From Parapedobacter pyrenivorans_A (GTDB lineage Bacteria; Bacteroidota; Bacteroidia; Sphingobacteriales; Sphingobacteriaceae): a stretch of DNA of 64,000 bases. Below the pieces are notes generated by a model. The model did not search any database. It saw only the letters and a list, made by a program, of their open reading frames with translations, and had not been told where the DNA came from. The stretch spans positions 186,001 through 250,000 of the forward strand of contig NZ_JBHEUZ010000006.1 in assembly GCF_041925275.1 (NCBI RefSeq). Direction: 5' to 3'. Both the position numbers and the translations under genes were made by a program. Position 1 is the first letter of the stretch; every line of letters starts with the position of its first letter. Below, in pieces: positions 35,716-44,318 of this stretch.

Positions 35716-38700
35716 ATGAGACCATTGCTGTTAAAATATATTGTATTGGCGTGGATATCCATGGGCTACGCCTATGGCCAACCCTTTTATTTCACACACT
35801 ACCAGGTAGAGAACGGGCTGTCAAACAACGCTGTACTCTGTAGCGTCCAAGACCCGATGGGCTTCATGTGGTTTGGCACCAAAGATGGGCTCAACCGTTT
35901 TGATGGCTATTCTTTCAAGGTATTCCACAATGACCCGGATAACCCCAACGGGCTGGGGAGCAACTTTGTGCGGGCATTGTATGTAGACAAAACCGGATAC
36001 ATATGGGTGGGTACCGACCAGGGCATCTACCTATTCGATCCGAAATCGGAAACCTTTTCATTTTTCAACCCATCCATTACCACCGAAATACTTGATATAC
36101 AAGGCGATAATCTAGGAAATATCTGATTCATCACCAACCTGACCTTATTCCGCTATTCGGCTGCGGCCGACAGCTTGGTATCCGTGACGGATCGCGCTAC
36201 CGTCTCGGTGAGCGCATTCGGCCTCACCGAAACGGGCAACGTATGGGTGGGCACCGCCAACGGCGACTTGCTTTGTTACCGACCTGCAACCGGCTTCCAG
36301 CGGCCGTACCAACTCTTCAAACACTCCCCCAAAGTGGTATCGCAATGGATTGAGCGGGTATTTTGCACTACAAAAGGTTACGTGCTTGTAGGCACGTCTA
36401 AACAAGGTGTTAAAGTATTCGATACCGAAAAGGGCACGTATACTGACTTGCTGACGCAGGATGAAGATGGTACTGATATGTTCATTAGGGATATCATTGA
36501 ACATCATCCCGACGAGTACTGGCTGGCTACCGAATCGGGTATTTTCATCTACCAACACCTTAACGGAACATACACGAACCTCAAAAAAGAAAGGGGCAAC
36601 CCTTGGTCGTTGTCAGACAATGCGGTATATACGCTTTGCAAAGACAAGGAAAACAGCATTTGGGCCGGCACCTACTTCGGCGGTATCAACCACTACGCTC
36701 GTGCGAATACCTTCTTCGAAAAATTCTTCCCGTTGGGCAACGGAAACACCATCTCCGGGAATGCCGTCCGGGAACTATGTTCCGATCGATACGGGAACCT
36801 ATGGATCGGCACAGAAGACGACGGACTCAACAAGATGGATATCAAGAGCGGCCAGGTGACCAGCTATCGGCCAACGGGCGAACCGGGGAGTCTTACCCAT
36901 TCCAACATCCATGGTTTGCTGATTACCGGTGACACTCTGTGGGTAGGCACATTCGAGCATGGCCTCGATTTGCTCGATATCCGCTCGGGAAAGGTCATCG
37001 ACCATTACAATGCGGAAAACAGGGACGGCTCCTTGCACCACAATTTTATCTTTAACATTTACCGCACGAAAAACGGGCGCATACTGCTAGCCACGGATGG
37101 CGGGTTATATACGTATAGCACATTGACCAAGCGCTTCCAACACCTGCCGGATTTCCCCGAACATCTTTTTTATACCACCTTGTTTGAAGATAGCCACGGC
37201 ACGATATGGGCCGGAACCTGGCGTAATGGCTTATACTATTCAAAACCCCAATCGGGGGATAAAGGTTCTTTTTCGCACGATGCGCACGTCCCTAGCAGTC
37301 TCGGCAGCAACCGGGTAAACCGCATATTCGAAGATAGCAGTGGTACCCTTTGGGTAGCCACGGAGGGCGGCCTGTGCAAGTTCAATCCAAGCGATGGCAA
37401 TTTCCTGCGGTATGGCACCACCCAAGGATTCCCCAGCAACCTCATCCTTGCGCTATTGGAAGACTACGAAGGGAAGCTATGGGTAACCACCTCGAAAGGG
37501 CTGGTACGATTTACTTCTACCACGGGCGATATCAAGGTCTTTACGAAAGCCAACGGCTTATTGGGCGACCAGTTCAACTACAATTCGGCGTACCGGGCAC
37601 CGGATGGCGTCTTGTATTTCGGCAGCGTGAAAGGGCTGATCCGGTTCAACCCGGCGCAGTACCTAGAGAACACTTTTCAACCACCGGTATACATCACCGG
37701 GCTGCAGGTGTATGACCGCGAACTGGAAATCAACCGGAAGGGATCGCCGCTCACGCAGTCGATCACGTTCATGGACCACCTGGAACTCACCCATAACCAA
37801 TCTTCTTTCAGCATCGATTTTGCGGCATTGAGTTATATCTCGCCAGACATGACCGAATACGCCTATAAGATGGAAGGCCTGGACAACGAGTGGACGCATA
37901 TCCAGACCAACCGAAAAGCGTATTTCACCAAATTATCTCCCGGCGACTACCTATTCCGGGTAAACGTGGTCGGCAGCAATGGTGATCTCAAGGGCAAGGA
38001 AACGACACTCCGCATTACCATCTTACCGCCTTTCTGGGCGAGTGTTCCAGCCTTTTTACTTTATGCGCTACTGATTATTGCCGGGGTTTGGTATGCCATA
38101 AGGAGCTACCACCGTCGAATCAAAGAAAAAAACAAGCGTAAATTGGAGCAGTTGCGACACCGCAAAGAAGAGGAGCTTTATCGGGCCAAAATCGACTTCT
38201 TCACAAATGTAACACACGAGATACGGACACCGCTTACCCTCATCAAAGCGCCTTTGGAAAAAGTGATGAAAAGGGCCGAGGAACTGCCCACCGTACGCAA
38301 GCACCTGCAAACGATGGAACGCAACACCCAACGGCTGCTGGAATTGACCGACCGGCTGCTCGATTTCAGGAAAACAGAGGTGAACGGACATCGGTTGCAC
38401 TTCACCGATATGGACGTGGCCAAATTGGTGAAGGAAAATTATACCGCCTTCAAACTCGTAGCTACACAGAAAGGCATCCGGCTCGCACTTACTTTGCCCG
38501 CAGCTTCGTGCATAGCAGCGGTAGATAAAGAAGCGTTTACCCAAATCATCGGCAACCTGTTGACCAACGCCTTGAAATATGCGGAGCGCACGATTGAAAT
38601 TGCCCTGCAAGCCGATCCGCCAACCGGCACCGTCGTGATCTTGGTAAAAAATGACGGCTACCTCATCCCGCTATCGATGCGGGAAAAAATCTTCGAAACA

Positions 38701-38910
38701 TTTGTGCGGCTTAAAATGACCGACAGCCAACATGGGGCAGGGCTAGGCCTGGCGTTGGCCCGCTCGCTGGCGCAACTGCATAGGGGCCATCTCCGGCTGG
38801 CAAACCCAGAAAACAGGATGAATGTATTTGTACTTACGCTGCCACTTAAAAAACCTAACCAAAGGCGACGAAATAAACGACAAAATGGAACCGAAATTGC
38901 CGACGATTGA
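35716..38910 (+). pseudogene. hybrid two-component sensor (HTCS), sensor and kinase part, with in-frame TGA
   Basis: The frame starts with a signal peptide (LAWISMGYAYGQ) and the two-component propeller opening YQVENGLSNNAVLCSVQD. It then meets TGA at 36124-36126 in GDNLGNI*FITNLTLFRY, where the propeller repeat expects Trp (TGG). The frame continues without any other stop: more propeller repeats (LWIGTEDDGLNKMD), a Y_Y_Y domain, a membrane helix (about residues 772-795), HisKA with His834 in THEIRTPLTLIKAP, and HATPase boxes IIGNLLTNALKYA and HGAGLGLALARSL. Reinitiation downstream would lack the signal peptide. The receiver/AraC part follows in another frame. Either the sensor is inactivated or the base call is wrong. 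It lies divergent to the GH-A/SusCD locus that such proteins normally control. Confidence 0.85.
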
Positions 38911-39679
38911 TAGACCGACCATCTTGGTAGTAGATGATCACGTGGAAATCCTCGATTTCATCGTGGATGACCTCAGCGAGCATTACGAAGTGCTGCAAGC
39001 CGAAAATGGAAAACAGGCCTTGGAGGTCCTTGCAGCCCACCCGGTACAATTGATGGTAAGTGATGTGATGATGCCCGAAATGGACGGTTATGAACTGTGC
39101 AGACGCATCAAATCCGACGTGGCCTATAGCCATACTCCCATTATCCTGCTGACGGCCAAGAATACGTTGAAATCTAAAATCGAAGGGCTGGAGCACGGTG
39201 CCGATGCTTACATCGAAAAACCTTTCTCGCCTGAACACCTCCAGGCACAAATTGGCAGCTTATTGGCCAATCGGAATAAAATCCGTGCATATTTTGCCCA
39301 CTCACCGTTGGCACACATCAACACCATGGCGCATAGCAAGGCTGACGCACTTTTCCTGGAAGAACTGAGCACGCTGATCCATGAACACATGGATGAGGTT
39401 GGCTTCGATGTGGAACATCTCGCCGATATGATGAACATCAGCCGCCCCACGTTGTATCGTAAAATCAAGGGGATATCTGACTTGACACCCAACGATCTCA
39501 TCAACGTAGCCCGCCTCAAGAAGGCAGCTGAGCTGCTTAGTGAAGGGCGGTACAAAATCTATGAGGTTTCCTATCGCGTTGGCTACAGTTCACAGACCCA
39601 TTTCGGCCGGAATTTCCAGAAACAATTTGGTATGTCACCCAGCGAGTATATAGCGAAGCATAAGCGTGAAGAAAATTAG
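38885..39679 (+). CDS. receiver plus AraC-type DNA-binding part of the HTCS, in a shifted frame
   Basis: From ATG 38885 this gives 264 residues. The receiver domain (about 12-125) has DD at 17-18, phospho-acceptor Asp60 in LMVSDVMMPEMDG, Thr90 and Lys112 in IEKPF. An AraC-type helix-turn-helix follows (about 160-260; VEHLADMMNISRPTLYRKIK and IYEVSYRVGYSSQTHFGRNF). In usual HTCS proteins these domains continue the kinase polypeptide; here the frame differs by one base and overlaps the kinase end by 26 bases. Removing one A from the AAAAAA run near 38851 would join them as TLPLKNLTKGDEINDKMEPK. It may be a separate response regulator, a frameshift mutation or a homopolymer error. Its stop overlaps the convergent GH92 gene by 4 bases. 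Confidence 0.88.
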   Translation: MEPKLPTIDRPTILVVDDHVEILDFIVDDLSEHYEVLQAENGKQALEVLAAHPVQLMVSDVMMPEMDGYELCRRIKSDVAYSHTPIILLTAKNTLKSKIEGLEHGADAYIEKPFSPEHLQAQIGSLLANRNKIRAYFAHSPLAHINTMAHSKADALFLEELSTLIHEHMDEVGFDVEHLADMMNISRPTLYRKIKGISDLTPNDLINVARLKKAAELLSEGRYKIYEVSYRVGYSSQTHFGRNFQKQFGMSPSEYIAKHKREEN

Positions 39680-41943
39680 TTATCTGAAAACGAATAAGGA
39701 ACATCTTCGTCGCCGGTTCCGCGTGACGTATTGGCATCGCTTCCCATGGTGAAAACAAGGTCAGCGCCTGCGGTCAGCGTTTCATGCGTTACATAATTTC
39801 TGGTATACGGACTACCATCTACCGCCAATAATTCGATGTAACGGTTTTGCGGCTGGTTATTTGCGGCTGAGATGGTAACCGTTTCTCCGTTCTCCAAATG
39901 CAATGTTGCCTTCCGGAAAAGCGGTGAGCCGACCACATATTGATCCGATCCGGGGCATACCGGGTAGAATCCCAATGCGGAAAACACGTACCATGCGGAG
40001 GTCTGGCCATTATCCTCATCGCCGCAGTAACCATCCGCAGCGGGCGAATAGAGTTTGTCCATTACTTCCCGCACCCAATATTGCGCTTTCCAGGGCTGTT
40101 TGGAGTAATTGTACAAATAGATCATGTGCTGGATGGGCTGGTTACCGTGCGCGTACTGCCCCATGTTCATGACCTGCATTTCCCGCATTTCATGAATCAT
40201 CCGCCGACTTTTCATCCCTTCGTTGCTGGGCACGATGAACACCGAATCCATCATCGTATTGAACATATGATCCCCGCCCATCAGATCGATCAGCCCCTGC
40301 GGATCGTGGAACACGCAAAAGCTCCAGTGCCAGCTGTTGCCCTCGCAAAACGGCCAGCTCCAATCGGCAGGGTTGAAATCGGGATCGAACACGCCCCGAT
40401 CATCGCGCCCCGTCATCAGCCGATGGCCGGGATGGTAGACGTTCTTGTAGTTCATCGCACGTTGGGCATAGATACCGATCTCGCTTTCCGGCTTTCCCAA
40501 TGCTTTACCCAGCGTGTAGATGGTCCAGTCGTTGTAGGCGTATTCCAGTGTACGTGCCGTACTGTGCCTGATGTCTACATTGGCAGGCACGTAACCGATC
40601 TGGTTGTAGTATTCGTAACCCACACGGCCGGATGCCGTGCCTTTGAGGTGATTATTGGCTCCGTGTTTCAGGGCTCCCCAAAGCAGCTCAATGTCATAGC
40701 CACGCAGGCCTTTGATGTAGGCGTCTGCGACAACGGAAGCCGAATTGTTGCCGATCATGATATTCCGGTGCCCCGGGCTGGCCCACTCGGGAAGGAACCC
40801 ACTTTGTTTGTAGGCATTGATCAGCCCTTCCTGCATCTTTACGCCCATGGATGGATACACGAGGTTCAACAGGGGAAACAAACTTCGGAACGTATCCCAA
40901 AATCCGGTATCGGTGAACATATAGCCGGCGTGGACGCTGCCGTCATAGGGGCTGTAATGGACAATCTGACCATCTTTATCGATTTCATAGAAAGCACGGG
41001 GAAAGAGTACCGAACGGTATAGGCACGAATAGAACGTGCGCAGGTTATCGACGTTTCCGTCTTCCACTTCGATGCGGCCAAGCACGTCATTCCACCGGGC
41101 CCTTCCCTTTTCGGCCACGCGGTCGAAGGAATCGTTCCCAAGTTCGTTCAGGTTCCGCTCAGCCTGTTCAAAGCTGATAAACGACGAAGCGACCCGGGCG
41201 TGGACCTGTTCACCACGCTTGGTCCGAAAGCCCACAATGGCACCGGCGTGGTTTTCATCCGCTTCCAGCTCGTCCTCGCGGATGACGCTATCGGCCACCG
41301 TTGCCCGGTAGGTAAACGGCTTATCAAAATGGATGACGAAAAAGTTTTTGAAATTTTCAGGCACGCCGCCGCTGTTGCGTGTGGTATACCCGATGATTTT
41401 ATGCTCCGAAGGGATAACCTTGACGTATGACCCTTTGTCGAATGCATCGATAACAACATACGCATCGTCCGACTCGGGAAATGTAAACCGGAACATCGCC
41501 GCCCGCTCGGTTGGCGCGATCTCCGTGGTTACGTCATGATCGGCCAAATACACTTTGTAATAATACGGTTTGGAGATTTCGGCTTTGTGCGAAAACCAAC
41601 TTGCGCGCTCGTCTTCGTCGAACGTGGCTTCTCCGGTGACGGGCATGATGGCGAACTGTCCGTAATCGTTCATCCAGGGACTGGGTTGATGTGTTTGCTT
41701 GAAACCCCGGATTTTGTCGGCGGTATACGTGTACAGCCATCCGTTGCCCATTTTGCCCGTCTGGGGCGACCAGAAATTCATGCCCCAGGGCATGGCGATG
41801 ACGGGATAGGTATTGCCCGTGGAAAGCTCGTATTTAGACATCGTGCCCATGAGCGTATTGACATAATCCACAGGGTCTTGGGCCGATCCTGCCACGGGTG
41901 CAAACAACAAAAACAAGCCAGCTAATTTTCTCAGGTATACCAT
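39676..41943 (-). CDS. GH92 exo-alpha-mannosidase
   Basis: This 755-residue exported enzyme (signal peptide ending APVAGSAQ) belongs to family 92, calcium-dependent inverting alpha-mannosidases. Family blocks are DYVNTLMGTMSKYELSTGNT, FKQTHQPSPWMNDYGQFAIM, AGYMFTDTGFWDTFRSLFPL, EGNSWHWSFCVFHD and CGDEDNGQTSAWYVFSALGF, the last holding the catalytic acidic cluster. Length is normal for the family. It is the last gene of the mannoside operon, 30 bases after the EEP-family gene. Linkage preference (alpha-1,2, 1,3, 1,4 or 1,6) cannot be read with confidence. Confidence 0.95.
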   Translation of the reverse strand: MVYLRKLAGLFLLFAPVAGSAQDPVDYVNTLMGTMSKYELSTGNTYPVIAMPWGMNFWSPQTGKMGNGWLYTYTADKIRGFKQTHQPSPWMNDYGQFAIMPVTGEATFDEDERASWFSHKAEISKPYYYKVYLADHDVTTEIAPTERAAMFRFTFPESDDAYVVIDAFDKGSYVKVIPSEHKIIGYTTRNSGGVPENFKNFFVIHFDKPFTYRATVADSVIREDELEADENHAGAIVGFRTKRGEQVHARVASSFISFEQAERNLNELGNDSFDRVAEKGRARWNDVLGRIEVEDGNVDNLRTFYSCLYRSVLFPRAFYEIDKDGQIVHYSPYDGSVHAGYMFTDTGFWDTFRSLFPLLNLVYPSMGVKMQEGLINAYKQSGFLPEWASPGHRNIMIGNNSASVVADAYIKGLRGYDIELLWGALKHGANNHLKGTASGRVGYEYYNQIGYVPANVDIRHSTARTLEYAYNDWTIYTLGKALGKPESEIGIYAQRAMNYKNVYHPGHRLMTGRDDRGVFDPDFNPADWSWPFCEGNSWHWSFCVFHDPQGLIDLMGGDHMFNTMMDSVFIVPSNEGMKSRRMIHEMREMQVMNMGQYAHGNQPIQHMIYLYNYSKQPWKAQYWVREVMDKLYSPAADGYCGDEDNGQTSAWYVFSALGFYPVCPGSDQYVVGSPLFRKATLHLENGETVTISAANNQPQNRYIELLAVDGSPYTRNYVTHETLTAGADLVFTMGSDANTSRGTGDEDVPYSFSDN

Positions 41944-41973
41944 AAGTTGAACGTTATTTTTCGTGCTGAATGA

Positions 41974-42888
41974 TTAAAAATTTACGGTTACGACCACGGG
42001 GTTATGGTCGGAAGGAAGCCTTGCCCGATGCTTGATCAGCGAAACCTCATCGGGGAAATTGGCCGATTGGATGGAATCGGCGGGGGTATCGCTGGTTGAA
42101 AAGTAAAAATCGGTGAGCAACCCGTATCGGTCTACGCGAAGGCTTGGACTTAGAAAAACATGGTCTATCCGGCTATTGGTTTTGAGATTGATATCGAAGT
42201 TGTTGAATGTTCCCGTGGGCGCATACCGGAATGCCGCGGCTTCGTACGCATCGACCAATAGGCCCGAATCGTGAATCACGGCATAGTTAGCATGTGTCTG
42301 ATCGACATTGAAATCGCCGGTGAGCACAACAGGTTCCGACTGAACCATTGCCTGTATTTTCTCCAGCACCAACGTGGCACTCTTCTCGCGGGCTACTACA
42401 CCCCGGTGATCCATGTGCAGGTTGAAGAACCAGAAAAGGGTACCTTCTTCTTTCTCCCTGAAATGCCCCCACGTGCATATCCGCGGAAGTGCGGCATCCC
42501 ATCCTTTGTTGGAATATGTGGGGTCTTCGGATAACCAGAAATGCCCGGAGTCCAGCAGGTCAAACTTATCTTTCTTCCAGAAAATCGGCGCATATTCGCC
42601 CTCGGTCTTGCCGTCGTCGCGACCGACGCCCACGTAGGTATAGTCGGACAAACCATCCAGCAGGTCCCTGAGCTGGCCGTGCAGTACCTCTTGGGCACCC
42701 CAGATATCAAAGTCATGATACTGCACAAGGTTGCAGATAGCGGGTAAGCGCTGTTCCCAACCATTGCCCTCCTTCGCGTCATTGCTGTTTTGATAGCGTA
42801 CATTGTATGAAGCAATCGTCAACTGTTGGCTATGGCCGGTTAAGGCAAAGCAAACGGCCAGTATAAAAGGTGTAAGAAGTCGTATCAT
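41974..42888 (-). CDS. exported endonuclease/exonuclease/phosphatase-family protein
   Basis: This 304-residue protein has a signal peptide (ending LTGHSQ) and the EEP fold shared by DNase I-like nucleases and phosphatases. The catalytic set is visible: Asn in IASYNVRYQN, Glu in WGAQEVLHG, His in FNLHMDHRG, Asp and Asn in LTGDFNVDQ, and Asp-His in LPSDHNPVVV. In a periplasmic mannoside-utilisation setting, a phosphatase acting on phosphorylated mannose or sugar phosphodiesters is more likely than a nuclease; EEP-type proteins are recalled from some Bacteroides mannan loci, but I cannot confirm orthology. It lies 29 bases after the sugar porter gene. Confidence 0.88.
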   Translation of the reverse strand: MIRLLTPFILAVCFALTGHSQQLTIASYNVRYQNSNDAKEGNGWEQRLPAICNLVQYHDFDIWGAQEVLHGQLRDLLDGLSDYTYVGVGRDDGKTEGEYAPIFWKKDKFDLLDSGHFWLSEDPTYSNKGWDAALPRICTWGHFREKEEGTLFWFFNLHMDHRGVVAREKSATLVLEKIQAMVQSEPVVLTGDFNVDQTHANYAVIHDSGLLVDAYEAAAFRYAPTGTFNNFDINLKTNSRIDHVFLSPSLRVDRYGLLTDFYFSTSDTPADSIQSANFPDEVSLIKHRARLPSDHNPVVVTVNF

Positions 42889-42917
42889 CCTGTCAAAGTT
42901 AAGCTAAATCGATTAAA

Positions 42918-44318
42918 CTAGCCACTATTTTTCGCGAACCATTCATCCTGGATATCTTCCAGCGATTTGCCCTTGGTCTCGGGCAATAGCCGGTAAACCA
43001 CCACAAAGGCGAGTATACACCAAAACGCAAAAAACCAAAAGGTGAAGCCCGCGCCGATGCTTTCAAGTAATACGGGTGTCAATTGCCCGATGACGGTGTC
43101 GGCGACCCACATGACCATGATGCTGAGCGCGATTGCCCTGCCGCGGATATGGGCGGGAAAAATCTCGGCTGCGACCACAAACTTAAGGGGGCCGATTGAA
43201 AAAGCAAAGCTCGCCAAGAATATGACGACCGAGAATAGCAATAGCAGGCCCTGTGTGTTTTCTGTATACATGCACGCACCGACTGCCATTAGGCTCAATG
43301 CCGCCGCCGCGGTACCGATCAAGTAGAGCGGCCGCCTACCCAGCTGATCAACCTTCCAAACCGCGATCAATGTAAAGGCGAGGTTGGCTGCACCAAAGAT
43401 AATCTGGCTTTGCAGGGAGTTTGATAAGCTCACGCCCGCGTCGTTCAATATACTTGGACCATAATAAATAATCGCGTTGATGCCGCAGAACTGTGAAAAG
43501 AACGGCAGCAGTAACCCCAAGAGGAGCGGCTTCCGCAACCGCGGTGAAAACAAATCGCGGTAAGACCCTCGGCGCTGCCCTTGCTGCCGCTGCCTGCTTT
43601 GTGCGTCTGCGGTGGCTTCTGCTTCCCCCACGAACCGGGTGAGCAGTGCTGTCCCTGCGGCTACCCGTCCCTTTTGCAGCAACCATCGTGGGCTTTCCGG
43701 AATGCCCAATAACCCCAGCAGGAACACCAGTGCAGGCAAAGCCCCCACAATAAACATCGCGCGCCACACCTCTTCTTGAAACCATACACCGATCCAGCCC
43801 GATAGCGCTACCGCGCCGGACAGGGTCTGCACTAAAAAAGCGTTGCTTAGGTACGCCACCAGGATGCCCAATGTAACAGCCAATTGGTAATACGTCACCA
43901 ACCGCCCTCTAATGTTGGCCGGTGCGATTTCGGAAATGTACAGCGGCACCATGCTGGATGCGATGCCCACGCCAACACCCCCTAGGATACGGGCCACGAT
44001 AATCGTTTGAAACGTGGGCAGCAATCCGCACCCCAAGGCGGATGCCAAAAATAAAATGGCGGCCAACACCAGTACCGGGCGGCGGCCGTACCGGTCGCCG
44101 AGTTCGCCCGACACTGCTACGCCCGCTATGCACCCCACCAGCGCCGAGGAAACAAACCAGCCTTGCTGGAACGCCGAAAGCGAAAACTGCTTCGTAACCA
44201 ACGGCAGTATCCCCGATACCACGGCCATGTCAAATCCAAACAGGAAGCCCCCAAGTGCCGCAACGGCACAGGCCCACCAGAGGATTTTGGGTAATCTACG
44301 GTGTTGTTTCATCGTCAT
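42918..44318 (-). CDS. MFS sugar porter
   Basis: This 466-residue inner-membrane transporter of the sugar porter family should bring a monosaccharide, probably mannose, into the cytosol. Family signatures are GELGDRYGRRPVLV after helix 2, PESPRWLLQKGR before the central loop, DQLGRRPLYLIG after helix 8, and the C-terminal LLPETKGKSLEDIQDEW. About twelve hydrophobic helices are evident. Its start overlaps the end of the mannose-6-phosphate isomerase gene by 23 bases (17 if the ATG at 44312 is used), implying coupled translation. The link with the isomerase supports a hexose substrate that is phosphorylated after entry. Confidence 0.94.
   Translation of the reverse strand: MTMKQHRRLPKILWWACAVAALGGFLFGFDMAVVSGILPLVTKQFSLSAFQQGWFVSSALVGCIAGVAVSGELGDRYGRRPVLVLAAILFLASALGCGLLPTFQTIIVARILGGVGVGIASSMVPLYISEIAPANIRGRLVTYYQLAVTLGILVAYLSNAFLVQTLSGAVALSGWIGVWFQEEVWRAMFIVGALPALVFLLGLLGIPESPRWLLQKGRVAAGTALLTRFVGEAEATADAQSRQRQQGQRRGSYRDLFSPRLRKPLLLGLLLPFFSQFCGINAIIYYGPSILNDAGVSLSNSLQSQIIFGAANLAFTLIAVWKVDQLGRRPLYLIGTAAAALSLMAVGACMYTENTQGLLLLFSVVIFLASFAFSIGPLKFVVAAEIFPAHIRGRAIALSIMVMWVADTVIGQLTPVLLESIGAGFTFWFFAFWCILAFVVVYRLLPETKGKSLEDIQDEWFAKNSG

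Noticed and set aside
35525..35716. Small 63-codon frame ending on the HTCS start codon
   Set aside because: It spans the divergent promoter region and has no recognisable feature.
38840..38890. Programmed ribosomal frameshift in the HTCS
   Set aside because: The A6 run does not form a classical slippery heptamer in the kinase frame, and the needed shift is +1; mutation, sequencing error or a separate regulator is simpler.
36175..38910. Treating the HTCS kinase part as an independent gene starting at 36175
   Set aside because: That start is a TTG inside the propeller in the same frame as the upstream signal peptide, so a single interrupted gene explains it better.
39940..41022. A 360-codon open frame on the plus strand opposite the GH92 gene
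   Set aside because: It is antisense to a clear GH92 enzyme, shows no domain or signal features and is rich in residues expected from reversed GC-biased codons.
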